Under the pieces are notes generated by a model. It was given only the letters and a program-made list of their open reading frames with translations. It made no database searches and was not told the origin of the DNA. The translations under genes were made by a program, and so were the position numbers. 64,000 bases of DNA from Kudoa neothunni (taxonomy: Eukaryota; Cnidaria): assembly GCA_964304625.1 (NCBI GenBank), contig OZ199838.1, forward strand, positions 14,074,001 through 14,138,000, written 5' to 3'. Position 1 is the first letter of the stretch; each line of letters starts with the position of its first letter. Shown here one piece after another: positions 37,269-50,200 of the stretch.

Positions 37269-40200
37269 ATGGTGATAACATTAAAATTTCACCCACTACC
37301 AAACTCCCATCCATACAATGAGAAGATTGTGAAAATAGGCGGTGAGATAAAAATCGGGAGAGCATCATTTGAAAACCCTTGCCGTGCCGACAATCTTCTT
37401 TTCAAAAGTCAAGTTCTTTCTCGTCAACATGCCACACTATGGTGTAATAACGATACGAATCAGGTAATTAGCTTGGTCTAATGGGTCACCAATGATTTGG
37501 GGTTTATTGGCTCAATGTTAATGCGATGTTTGGTGGCAGGTGTATTTGAAAGATAACAACAGCAGCAATGGTACTTATGTGAACGATGTTGCGATTTCAC
37601 GATCGAATGGTAACAGTTGTGTTGAGCTGCATTCGGGTGATATTGTTCAATTTGGTGCCGATGTGTACAGTGGTAATTTTATCGATATTCCAACCAATGA
37701 ATTGTGTGGGTGTTATCGTTGATTGATCGGTTGGTTGTTTAGAGTCCACCGGAATTCATCATAAAGCGGTGGTTGCGATGATTACCGTTTTAATAAATGA
37801 TGACGATCATCTCATTAGTGACGACCACCACAATGCCGATTCATTTCCTAGTTCAGATTCTCGATTGAAACGTTCACCGTCACCAACAGCAACAACAAAT
37901 GAGCTTTTAAACGCACCAAAAATCTCAACAAAAGATGCTGAATCTTTAGGTGTGTTTTGAGCTTGTGTTAGCACTATTCAAAAACTCATTTGATGTTAGA
38001 TATAACTCCGATCGTGGAAGATTCGAAAAGTGCTCCAAAAGTATTCTATTTTATGATAATTTAGAACATTTTTCCCGACTAATAAATTCATATTCAGAGC
38101 AAAAAAGTCGCCCGAATCGAAATATCCACCTCCAAATATGTGAAATTCCAAGAATTGATTGCCGAGTTGGCGAATCGCGTGAAAACAAGTTCCGAACGAA
38201 TCAAGCAGTTAGAAACGGTTTTTGAAACAATCACCAAAACAGTAGATGAATCCAGCCAGGTAATTTAATCTATCTATTTAAAAATCGGCTTTACTCGCAT
38301 TCAAATTTAATCCCATATGGCTTTTGCGTTATATTTTTTAATCTTAGAAGAACGTTTTTGAGAGGGGTGGGCATTATCAGTTTTTAGATTTGTTTTATTT
38401 TGTTGTTAGCCTACTAAGAGTAGACTTATGGAGTTCGCCGAAAAGACATTCATGAACTTGAGGACCTTGTACTAATTAATAATGGCTTATGGCAGATTAA
38501 AAAATGAGCTGGTGCAGCGGTTCTTAGCCTGGGGTTCACGGACGAATTCGAGTCGTTCCATGAGTGATTTCAATAAAATTTTTAACCAGTTTTACTAACA
38601 TGTATTCAACATAATAAAGAATTTTTTAGTATTAACGTAATTATTCAAAATTGCAAATATACCCTTTCGTTATGTTTCTTATAAAAATTTAATGTTACAA
38701 AATTCTCTTGAGTTAACATTTATTTTGTAAAAGGTTATATAAAAATTAGTCACTTAGTAGGTTATTGCACAAAAACTACAAGTTTTCTACAAACTTTTTC
38801 GTAATGTTGCAAAGTATGCAATTGGAACGATTACTCCTGTTTACACTGACCTACTTTTGATAATTTAAATTTTCCAACTGGTTACTATTAAAACGAAGTT
38901 ACAAAATCAATTATGATGCGCTCTTTCAAATAATTATTCAAATTTCCGTTAACCAATCGATAACAAACAACTACAAACATCTCATTAAATATTCTTGTAA
39001 TTTTTAATGTTTATATAAGGATCATGAGTTTTGTATTGAATTCGCATTCTATAATACAGTAGGTAATCGATTACCTAGGGACCAGAGAAAAGTTACTAAT
39101 TTTGCTTCACTGCCCGATTTTACGTACTTTTGAATGATTTCGCGGATATTTACAAATATTTTGTATTGATGTAATACGATAAAATTCACAATTTTAGACA
39201 AATTTTTCTATTTTTAACATAACTTGAAGAAAATCTGGCGACAGTGCATTTAGATCTTTATCATTTTCTTTAATGTGGGTTTTGACTGAAATACCTTTGT
39301 AGTTGGAATTTGGAAAATAAATTATTCGTTTATTGAGAGATAGCAATAAACTTGCTAGATTTTTTGAACAACACGAGAATGATGTTATATAATTTATTTC
39401 CATGATTAAAGCCGAGCTACAGAAATTTTGATATAAATTTTAAACAGTATCTTTGAAATTAATATTTTAATTGTTTCACTATCATCATCATTTTTTCTTT
39501 CTTTTCTACTCAAATTGGTTGATTAAATTTTTCCAGCCGTTAAAAAACAATTAATTTTTATGATGGCGAATCGAAGGATGCTCTGGACTGCTCCCAGAAA
39601 TGGACATATAAAATAGCTCATCAATCATTTTAGATCTCTTTTCTAGATGTGAATTCTATTCCAGACGTAAATCAAAGTTTACTTTAGAAAATTTGTACAT
39701 ATTAAAATAATGTACATTGCTTTGTTGGTTGAATAGTATAGTTTTATATAACCTATACAAAAAAAGCTGGTATAAGATCTTGCAACAATATCGCTTAATT
39801 TATTTTACCATTTATGGTAACATTTTTGGGTGTATAAATGATCACCCAAGTAAATTAACCATTTTTAAATTGAGGCGCTACCTATAACCATAAAATCCCC
39901 TAAATGTAATAATTAATTTGAATTGAACTTCTTTACTCATTTTTTATACATTGAATCGTCTATAATAAATCGGGTTTCTTTGCTCTAATGCTTTTAATCA
40001 GTTATAAACCATAGCATAAAGATTATTATTTTGTCCCACTTCCAGAATGTTTCTTTTTAATGAATACAAACTCATTTTACATGAGGAAATTAATTCGACA
40101 TTCTCATTTTAGGAATCGTCAAAATTGAAATAGGTACGAGATCAAAATCTTGAAATGTAAAAATTTATCGGCTTCCGTTAGCAAGTTTTTAAGTATTGGA

Positions 40201-43200
40201 AAATAATAAACTTTGCTTTATGTCTAAATATTTTACAGTGATTAATGTATGTAATAAGTTGAATCGAAGGATTTTGGAAATTAAGATTGGATCCGAAAAA
40301 GTACATGAAATCGATAATCCCCATTTTTTATAAAATAACTTTTTTATAAATTACTTTTTTCTTGGAACTTTTACGTTTAATTACATCAAATAAACGTTCT
40401 TAATTTGCGAAAATAGTTTTGACGCTATTAATTATTAATTATATACATAAGAGAAGAAAACGTATAAGTGCATAAAATCGATCACCTACTGTATAATGAT
40501 CCCCACTTTGTTGATTCATTATTCTGATCAACGCAATAACTAACGAAAATAGAGATTTTATATTGCAAAATATTTCGAGTTTTACATGAACATATTCACT
40601 TAAAATATCTTTAATGGATTTTCTTTTTAAAATGTATATGCATTTTCATATAAATTTTATTAAATATTTTATGCGTCATTTTCTATACTTTGTTGGAGTT
40701 TTAATAATTTTTAAAAAATTACTGGGAGGATTTCGACGATGTTTATTTTTAATACTAAAAATCATTCATTTCTTAGCGATTAAAAATTGTTAATACATAT
40801 TTTTAAACCACTGCATAATTATTGTACATAAGAAATATTTTAATTAATTACGGGATATTGGATAAATAATTTTAGTTGAGACATTTATATGTTTGTTCGG
40901 ATTATGCATAAAAACAAAATTTGGTCCGTGTTAAGTCCATTGAACGCATTAGAGGCTCGCAAGCTTGAATGGTTAAGAACCATTGCTTTAGGGGTTAATA
41001 TTGTGTTGTTATGTATAGAATAGTTTCCTTCTAATAAGAATTATTTTTGCCATTCACCCCTTCTATTCTTTTCTTGACACGCGCTGATACATTTCATTAC
41101 ACCAATTTTTACTGATTAATTGTTGAATTTTTATTAATTAATTATTGAATAGGGTTATTTGGACGCTAGTTTGATGGCTACTAGAGTGCGCTCATTGGAA
41201 TACCAACTCGAATTTTATACAAAAGTAGTGTGTTGTTTGGTGCTCCAGCTATGAACCGACTAACCGTTAGATGTCCAATGCTGATGAAAGCACTCTTAGA
41301 TCAAAACTGATTGCAGCTGAAAAGAAACGACTAGTCTTAGAATCTCAATGGAAAGCTGATGTCAATAGGTTTGCTTCTGAAGGCGGCGTTTCTCTTAAAG
41401 AAGAGCTTTTGCCTATTGTGGACGATATGGATTCGTTCCTTGAATCTATAGATGGTTTAATTGAAACACGTAATTTTTTAAAGGAAAATAAAGGTTTGAT
41501 TATTGTCGTCGAATAGAGTCTAACAACGTGAATGTCTCCAACAACGATATTGACCCTCAAATTCAAGCCCCTTCTCCTGATTCTATCAATATGTGTTTTT
41601 CCAAACTGCGTGAATTGTCAACGCTCATTGGCCAATTATACAACGGTATTCAAATTAGGTTGGAGTTAATGGCATGGTAACATTTAAAGCTGTTGTTATT
41701 GGCTAGTAAAAATTTCATTTTCAATGTACTATGCTCCGGTGGTATTTCCATTTTTAATCACCGCGAGGATAATAATTGTAGGGGCGTCTAGTTGGCACAT
41801 GAAAAATTTAATAAGCACGCGGCGAGCATATTTTAATCATAAAATTTAAAGTATCAAACAAATACAAAAAATTTTCTCGACGGTGTTTGCCGCTTGATTA
41901 ATAGTAATGAAAAAATATATCGTAATGGAATTATTTGTTATATTGCTGATATTTCGGTCAGAGAATAGATAATGCTTATGGTGTTGATGCACTTGATTAT
42001 GCTTATGCATCTTTAGGATATCAGAATTTTTGTTAAATGATCCCTTATCCGGTCTTAAAAGTTTATGAGCAAAAATTAGGTATTTTGAAATTTTTTGTAT
42101 AACTACTAGCAACGTGTTTTATGTATTCGTATTGAATTTTTGCTGTACTCTGTTTAATCATACAAAAAATCCTATGTCATATATTTAAAAATAACAACGA
42201 TTTCATAGCTTTTCCTGTTTTTGGAAAATTACTGTCATTATTCATTTTTTCGATATTTCTTTAATGTAAACTGATTGTGGTTTTTTAGATTACTAAAAAT
42301 ATTAATTTAATAGTATTTTTATTATTCCATTTTTTGATTATCCTAAATACTAAAATTTTAAGAATTTCACCAAAAATGTATTAAATAATTGTTTTTAATT
42401 TTAAGGTCTATTTAATTAGATAAATTAAGAAATTCAATCTGACTAGCAACAAATATTTTATTGAAAAAAATGCATCAATTTATTCCCAAAATAAATTTGG
42501 ATAACTGTTCATTTTTTTTGTTTGAAATTTTTATACTTAAATGAACTTTTCTATCTAACTTAATAGCTTAATTTTACAAAAAATTAAGAATAATAAAATT
42601 AATAACTAATGATGATTCTATCCGTATAATTGTGCCCAGGTAAATCCAAAAATGATGTGAAACCTCTCATTGAGCAAAAATTTTACCGAAATTCGTACTA
42701 TTTAGTTATAATTAAATATATAAATTTAGATTCATCCACTTTAAGCGAAACTTTGTTACTCGTTCTTTAAAGCTATCCATCCACAAATAAGATGCGTATG
42801 ATTTGGCGAAAATCAAGCAAAACGTTCCATACTGGATTGTAGTTGTGTAAGGACCGAATCTGACTTTATTTTGGCCTCCTCTCATCAATGCTCTTAATTT
42901 TTTTTAATTTTTCGGGACTATTTGACGCGATTATTAATTTAATTACGCTGAAAGAGTATTAAACTTATTTAATTGTTTCAGAGAAGCAACTATTCTGATT
43001 AGATGATATGAATGAAGTTCCATCGGAGCGTCATAAAATTACGGCGCCAGTTTTGTAGAATAGATTACAAATTATCTAATTTCAGTAATGAGAATCTCCT
43101 TTTATTATGTTATCAAAAGCTAGTTACGCACTCACTTTTATTAAAGAGAATCGATTATAACCGTCGTTTTGTAGTTAAGTTCAACTATGAAATGAATACT

Positions 43201-44001
43201 TCAGAAAATGATATAATTTAGTATTTAGAAGTGTTTTTTGTAAAAACCCAAAAGAATCCCGCGACTTAATATTTTTACAAACTAATTTTAACATCCTCAA
43301 ATCTAGTCATATCATCATTTACTTACCCTCGCCCTTACCTAAATATTTTGTTCTATTGTCGTAATTTAATCCCTTTTTCCATCATAGGTGATGATAAAAA
43401 AGATCCGTTGGATTTGACGTGTGCGGAACAGCTGGCATGTATTTCAAAACTTTGTACTCCTAATTTGGATTTATCTTCTATTAAAATAGCTGAAAATCAA
43501 ATTATCACTATGGAAACGATAGATCAGGGTTTAGATATTATAACTAATCATTTGAAGGTTAGTTTGCTTAAACTTGATCGTTTGATGTCATTCATATTAA
43601 CCAAAATGTAAAATAGGAGGCGAAGAATAATATTCAAACTCGATCATTGCATCACCACGTGATAAAAGAGGATGAACTAAGCATTGAATGTTTTAAACGT
43701 AAATTACATTTTCTGTTATATTTGAGTTGTTAACGCCATGAATCTTGTTAGAAATCGAGAAAACTCAAGTTATCACTGATGGTAGTTGTAACCCATTTCT
43801 TAATTTGGCCAATTTTTGTAAAAATAAGTTATATGAACTCAAAAATTTTTGTAATATCAACTCAAAAGCCCTTTTCAAAGTACGGCACCTTTTCATTGTT
43901 GTATTTTTTGGACACTAATTCCTGTTTAGGCAAGTGTTTTAACTTTGACCGCGCTGACTATTGTTGGTAGCGTCAGTTATTGGTTTGAAGTGGTTGCTTG
44001 A
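37269..44001 (+). CDS. SLMAP: Sarcolemma-associated protein homologue: FHA domain, coiled coil, C-terminal membrane anchor
   Basis: STRIPAK component that binds phosphorylated MST1/2 through its FHA domain and opposes Hippo signalling; tail-anchored to internal membranes. Exons: 37269-37463, 37540-37672, 37743-37949, 38000-38040, 38098-38259, 41153-41224, 41271-41493, 41517-41645, 43388-43557, 43617-about 43700, about 43756-43776, 43930-44001. Start MVITLKFHPLPNSHPYNEKI. FHA: EIKIGRAS (GR), VLSRQHATLW (S..H), YLKDNNSSNGTYVND (SSNGT), LHSGDIVQFGADV, aligned with human IKIGRS, VLSRNHALVW, DTKSSNGTFIN, LSGDIIQFGVDV. Then a Ser/Asp-rich linker and coiled coil (FQELIAELANRVKTSSERIK; RVRSLEYQLEFYTK; LIAAEKKRLVLESQWKADVN). 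The last exon encodes ASVLTLTALTIVGSVSYWFE plus VVA, a hydrophobic anchor; its junction with the previous exon is ambiguous. Introns 5 (2.9 kb) and 8 (1.7 kb) are far longer than the rest. Confidence 0.88.
38515..40985 (-). mobile_element. Non-autonomous hAT element, copy 1, inside a SLMAP intron
   Basis: One end is CAGCGGTTCTTAGCCTGGGG at 38515. The reverse complement of the other end is CAATGGTTCTTAACCATTCA at 40985. Both ends match the ends of 58211-60326 in inverted order (for example CATGAGTGATTTCA here, CATGAGTGGTTTCA there). Interior similarity extends at least 100 bases at each end. An element of 1.4 kb is nested at 39057-40491, so the hAT part proper is about 1.04 kb. No transposase reading. 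I could not find a clear 8-bp duplication. It lies entirely within intron 38260-41152. Confidence 0.75.
39057..40491. mobile_element. Tigger/pogo-type element nested in the SLMAP-intron hAT
   Basis: Left end CAGTAGGTAATCGATTACC, and CAGTAGGTGATCGATTTTA as the reverse complement of the right end, flanked by TA on both sides (39055-39056, 40492-40493). The ends are related to, but distinct from, those of the 28167 element. A 69-codon minus frame at 39403-39194 has no recognised motif. Confidence 0.75.
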
Positions 44002-44316
44002 ATTTATACATTTTTATATTAAAAGTCAACAACTAGCTTTGTATTTATTGTTTTTATGCCTTAGCCGTGTTTATTTTCATTTTAATTGTGCTTTCCAATA
44101 TGTTCCATTACTGATCCAATCTAGCCGAATTATCCAGCGTACAGCAGGGTGTCCACTGCTTGGGTTTTTTGTGGTCACCTTGGGTTCTTGGTTTTTTTTC
44201 ATTTTTCTTTAAAATCTGGGGGTTTTTGTAATTATTGAATTTGAATAAATTAACGTAATTCTTCATGATGTAAAGTATGTCCTTGATACTTTTTTATCAC
44301 GTATCACGCAACAGTG
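44002..44316. other. 3' flank of SLMAP
   Basis: T-rich sequence with an orphan hAT-like end CAGGGTGTCCACTGCTTGGG at about 44145 and no partner. No gene seen. Confidence 0.3.
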
Positions 44317-44324
44317 GTATTGGT

Positions 44325-45305
44325 AAAGTATGCGGCACCTAAAAATCGCCGCCTTACGCATGTTTTTTCATATTTCTTTTTTTACAATTGTTCATAATAA
44401 AATAAAAGAATATGGAGAGCGAAAATTCAACTCAAAATAATAACTATAATTTCAAGAATTTTCACCTGAAAGCGGCCGGATGCCGGATATACGTGTAATC
44501 TGTATCTTTTTTCAACAAAACAAACATTGAATTATTTCGTTTGTTTCTTAGTTATTAACTTCAAAATTATTTATTATTACTATTTAGATTTTTTACAATT
44601 GATATAAACTAACTTTAAAAATAAACTTTGTGCAAGTTTCACAAAAACTTCTCAGTTTTGTTGCTATAAAGAAATGCTTTGTGAACTTTCAAATATAAAT
44701 ATTAAATGTAGCAAGTTTTGTTTTAGTTTATATTCTTTTTAATAAATTTCGTTTTTAGAAATTAAAAAATTATTCAGTTTTTATTGTTAAAATTTTAAAT
44801 TATATTTTTATTGTTTAATAAGTTTTTTTGTGTCAAAATTTCCAAACAACAACTTCGACGAAATAGACTGAGAATATTTTGAGATGTTAATACAATATGC
44901 TAACCAAGGTTATTTTTTTCAGTACATATATAATTCACCCAAACTAATAATTTCATAGAAACCCCAGTTTTGGGGTTTTTAGATTTTATTATAACAACAT
45001 TATTACGTTTATCGAATGCCATATTAAAGGCAAACGTAAGGATTACTTTAATAAAGTGATAACTTCTTATAATCAACCTTGAATGAATTATCTATTGAAA
45101 TTAAATGTTTACCTAAAATATAGTGTTGATTTATTACTAAAAAACTCATCAGTTCGAAGAAAATTAAGAAAATTCATTTTGATAGCAAAGGGTTGTCTTT
45201 TCGTTTTTAAACTATTCACACTTAAACCTGAATAATTGACTTTGATATTGTAACATTTATGTTTATATGATAACAAATATGAAATATGACCGATTTATGA
45301 ATAAC
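44325..45305 (+). repeat. Long-inverted-repeat element, partial copy B (left arm plus interior)
   Basis: The left arm starts AGTATGCGGCACCTAAAAA and matches the reverse complement of the right arm of copy A (27780-28000), including GAATATGGAGAGCGAAAATT. The interior matches 26870-27760 in the same orientation. The right arm is missing: similarity stops at the base before the ACTAG repeat at 45308. Confidence 0.65.
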
Positions 45306-45307
45306 TA

Positions 45308-45420
45308 GCGCAAAAGCCCCGCTTCGCATGGATTTCCTTGCCCGGCCAGGTAGACTATAGCCTTGAGTGGGCCAAGGTCATTTGAAGTTCAAAGTAAATT
45401 AAGAGTATTTAGATCAATAG
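45308..45420 (+). repeat. ACTAG-start repeat, divergent copy 3
   Basis: Starts ACTAGCGCAAAAGCCCCGC, followed by CTTCGCATGGATTTCCTTG, with a GCCC..GGGCC palindromic character like copies 1 and 2, but the interior differs. It is probably a related family. The right end is uncertain. Confidence 0.4.
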
Positions 45421-45966
45421 TACAAAGATTACCCAATTAACAGATGATTTATTTAATTAATTGGACACATGAACCTTACTTAATATTTTTAAAAACGAAT
45501 CAACACTACTGAGCGTTTAGATTTCCTATTTAGAGCCCCTAAAATATCGGTTTTCTCCTTGTTGTTGCCAGTAATCTCTAAATCATACCATATGAATCTG
45601 ACTTATCCTGTTAAACATCAACAATTGAATTTCATATTAATGCTTGGCTACATAACCTAATATTACCTTCCTTATTTGAGCTATTTTAATTATTAAATTA
45701 CATTTCAATAATTTTTAAGCAAAATAAACACTATGGTACGTTTAAAATTAACTTTTAAAACTTTAACAAAAGATCTATATGTTTGCATAAATCCATCAAA
45801 TCAAACCAACCATACCACGGGAAAATGTTTTTAGTCATTTTGCAGGATGCAAACCTTTTGTACTTTTTTTACGTACTTTTATGTTAAAATAAAATTTTAT
45901 CTTCCCATATGTGTTCTCAAATGGAGTGATATATCTCTCTATAAGGAATGAAAAATGCGTACACAC

Positions 45967-47282
45967 TAGGGTTGCTAGAATTGGTACATTCGTATCAAAA
46001 TGGTACTTTTCACCTTCAAGGCAAAAATTTACACATATATTTCGAATAGCCCGAAACATTTGAGTGAATACAAGGAATTTCAAAAGATAATATATATTTG
46101 TCCTAGAAAGATATTACGCCCTTGTAGCACGAGATGGTTGTTACTTGAACAAGTCGTCGCTAGGTACTTGATCAATGGAATGCACTTAAAATGTTTTTCA
46201 CTATTGCTGCATCAGAAGATGGTTTTGAAACAGCAAAATTAATAAATCATAAACTAAATAAACCAATCAATCATATGTATTTTGAATTCTTAAACTTTAT
46301 ACTCCCGATAGTGAACAAACTTAATCATGAATTCCAATCAGAAACCTTTCGAATACACAAGCTAAAAAATTCAATGAGTGTTACAGTAAAAGCCATTGTC
46401 AGCTTATTTATGAAAAGAGAAATCATTAAAAACGTGGATATTTGGAACATTAATAACCCTTCAAATTATCTTCCATTAGATAGTGTTTGTCGCGGATCCA
46501 AAGTGACTTGCATTTATACAATGAATTCTAACATAATAAATTCGCGAGAATATCTCCAACATAAAATAAATACATTTAATTTCTATATTTCCTTAACAAA
46601 TGAAATATTTTATCGATTTCTTTACAATAATTCACTTAAGGAACTTGAATTGTCTGAGGCAATGGATCCAAGTAGCGTGAATGAAGGTAATCCTGAGTCT
46701 ATCATACCCCTTAAAGCAAGATTTCCCAACCTTATATCAGATGAAGACTACGCCAATGTGGACATTGAAAGGAGGCAATTAACCCTCGAAGACTCAAATT
46801 TCTTTTAGATAAGTGATCCCGAAAAATTTTGGTACGATGTATCAGAAAAAAATTGGCGATGTTCCTAAATATCCATTAATTTCAAAACTAATGATGAGCT
46901 TGCTCTCATTACCTTATTCTTCCGCTTTTGCCGAAAGAATATTTTTCCAATTGAACATAATCAAAATGAAAAATAGATCATTATTGAAGACCGAAACATT
47001 AAACAGCATGATTTATTCGAACAGTTAATTTATAATACAGATTGTACAAAATAGAACCCGCCTGAAAATTCAGTAACAGCGTTCATAGAGACAAAACTTT
47101 ATGAAGATAACTGTAATGAAACAATTTCATTTTAGATAGATTCAAAAAAATTTTAAATAACTACGTTTTTTTTCTCCTTAATCTCATTTTTGTGCAGATT
47201 AACTGTTGAGACGTTTTACTTGATTTTGGTACGTTTTTCAAAAATTGTTGATACTTTTTTCGCTAATCTTCTGGCAACCCTG
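45967..47282 (+). mobile_element. hAT transposon with most of a transposase, 5'-deleted
   Basis: The left end TAGGGTTGCTAGAATTGG and, from the reverse complement of the right end, CAGGGTTGCCAGAAGATT form a terminal inverted repeat. Flanking octamers GTACACAC and GTTATCAC share five positions, a possible decayed duplication. The coding part (46068-47028) reads RPCSTRWLLLEQVVARYL (the STRW block), then LNFILPIVNKLNHEFQSET, SDPEKFWYDV, and finally LISKLMMSLLSLPYSSAFAE with RIFFQLNIIKMKNRSL, the hAT dimerisation domain. Two or more frame changes and a stop (near 46806) break it. The BED finger and first catalytic block are absent, so this is a truncated dead copy. Confidence 0.82.
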
Positions 47283-50200
47283 GTTATCACCGATAGTACG
47301 CAATTTTTTAAGTTCCCGAGGGGATTACATACTAACGGATACCTAATGTATATAAAATCCTTTGTCTGTCAATGTGGGCCCACAAAGTGCGCATGTGCCA
47401 CGGAGAAACTTTGTTTAATTACAGCTTTTAATTCGCATTTGAATAATTGATACCATTAATAAAAATCGTTCATTTATTGAGAAGTGAAAATATAATCAAT
47501 ATCGGTATCAGAAGTAAGGAATTTTCTGGTTGGTTACTCATATAGCAGATTAAAAATTACCTGCATAATATTGATGTTCATTTACGTCGGAGCGATAATC
47601 AATTAGAATGAATTTTCACTCATTATACACAAAGGAGATCTGTTAATTTTAGTATAGAATGTTTCAAACATGCTACATACGCCTGTTTGGAGTAATTTTA
47701 AGATAAATAAAACTATTAACGTTACATTTACAAGAGTTTTGGCATTTCGCTTAAAAATTAGTAACCTATTACGTTTTTTTAAATTAAAGATTCATTTTTC
47801 AAGCATTATAGATACATTTTAACCAATAAGATTTATGATAATTTGAAATAAAACACAACTTGAGATTATAAGTTGTTGCCATCAATGAATAATTTGGTAG
47901 TTCTATAAGCATCCTAAAACCGACGTAAGATGTGTGTAGAGCTTTCAAATAATTAAATTTTTGTAATAGCTTCTTAAATGAAAATTATGCTCTATTGGAA
48001 TTCCTTAGATGTGAAAATTTCTTATCAAAAATATCGATTGAGATTAAAACTATATTCGTCTTTTCGATAAGTTTCTATATTTGACGAGATAATTTTTTAA
48101 TTAATGTTTAAGTTCTTAGTAACCTAATTATTCCTTATCCCCAGCCAGACCTTAAGGTTAATATTCAAATCAATATATAATTTTCTTTCCGTTATAAATA
48201 ATTCATTATGCTATAAAATTTGCTTGAAAATATGCGACACCGTATTTTATACGTAGTTTGAGAATTTATATTTACGATTGCTTTTGCACAAAATACAATC
48301 CCCTCTCAATATGTGCCGTGTAAGTTAATCAGGAATTATTGATCTATTCGACCTAACCGATATTTTCACAAAGTTTCCGTTAATCTAAGAATAGTTCAAT
48401 ACCAAGATATTTTTTAGGGCAGTCAAACGGTACGTTATTTCTAAAAGGGTGCACTCCTTCGAGAAAACCAGTTGATATTTAAGCATTACTGTAATTCTTC
48501 AAACCAAAAACACCCTTACATTTTAGATTTAATCGTATTTTGTTAATTAAATTTGTATATTTTTGAACCAATATGTATTTTTGTTAAAAAGAGAGGTTTC
48601 ATTTATTCAAAAATCGTGAAATTATGTTAAAATAGTGAATATGTAAGCTATCACTCAAAGCTTATTAGAATCTCATTAACATCCTTTATAAAATTGCAAA
48701 AAAGGGGTAACAATTAATATTTATATTTCGGAGGTATCTTAGGTTGATTTTATTTTTTTACCGTTTGTAGACTAATGATAAACTTAATAACTAGTAAGAT
48801 TAATTTTTATCGCGAAATTTTGAAAGAACTGAAAGTCCTATTTACGTTACTTAATGATTTTGTTTAATAAATAAATGAACTTTAATCGTTAATTACATTT
48901 CTCTTAAAATTAAGATCATTATATTTTTGGTTATAATTTGTAAAATAAACTTAAAAATACTCATTAATTTCCCTCAATACCTTTTTATATTTGAATGGGA
49001 AATGCATGCATAATTTCGCTTTTCTAAATCGACACATTGCAAAAATAATGACAAGCTTTAAAATGCAACAATTAAAATAAAAAAATAAAATTTACAGGGT
49101 TTTACGTGTTAATTAGATTAAATCGCTCGTAGAATTTCTTCATTCAAAAATAAAACTTAAAGTTAAAATTTTCCATCACATACTAACAGGAAAAGCTGAG
49201 CATTAGCGCTAGCGATTAAATATAGTCAACTATAAAAAATGAAATATGTATACAGTTTGTGAGTAAGAGTTATTGGAATTAAAAATGGGCATTGCACAAG
49301 CGTACATGTTGTTTACGATTAAAAATTTTTGGGTGTCAATAGCCTCTACCACTTAAAAAAGATTTTATATGCCTAATGTAAGAAAGATTAAACTTTATGT
49401 GTAGATATAATTTAGATGGTTTACATTGCAGTAAAATCGCATCCATATTTAAATTTTTATGATTTTCTTTTCTTGAATTAAAAGCTTAATTAATTAAATA
49501 AAGGATGGTAGTTTATGTCAATAAACGTTCAATTAGAAATAAACAATATAATCCTATTACAAAAAGCTTTTATTCCACATTAACTAATTTAAATAAAAAA
49601 AACGTCTGCTATTATATGAATATATGGAAATTTCATTATTGAAAATGAGAAAAGGAGTTTTTTAATTCTTTAAGGGTTGAAATCTTTATAAGAATGTTTC
49701 TAAGGAACAAATTCCTTTTTGTACGTGAGCACTTCTCCAGGAACGCACATTGACATATACAAGAAATTTAAATCAGGTTCTGGCCTGTAATGGTTGTTCT
49801 TTTTAGAAGATTATTTTGAGATGATGTTTTTATGGAATTCATGTTTTGTTTATCAACAATTAATAACTAATTTCGCATCTATTACTTTTATGTGTAATTC
49901 TTATTGTTTAAGTGATATGATAATTTTATTACCTATTTTAATCCATTTTATTCGGATCATTGAACATCATCAAAGGAGGGGAATCGTCGACTAATCTAGT
50001 GATAAATGAACAGAGTGTGTAGTGTGAATTCTAAGCGATTAAGTTGCAATAGTAAAAATATTAAAATATTAAAACCTGTTTTCTTAATATTTTTTTGATT
50101 ATATCAACAAAAGATCCATTTTGATAGACTGTAAAGTTAGCAACCAATTAAACGACTAAATTCTCGTAATAAGAACAGATTATCTACTCTAATCAGCTTA

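Noticed and set aside
44145-44165. hAT-like end CAGGGTGTCCACTGC
   Set aside because: No matching inverted end or 8-bp duplication nearby.
43961-44212. Hydrophobic 83-codon frame overlapping the SLMAP end
   Set aside because: Alternative frame over the last SLMAP exon and T-rich flank; hydrophobicity comes from T-rich codons.
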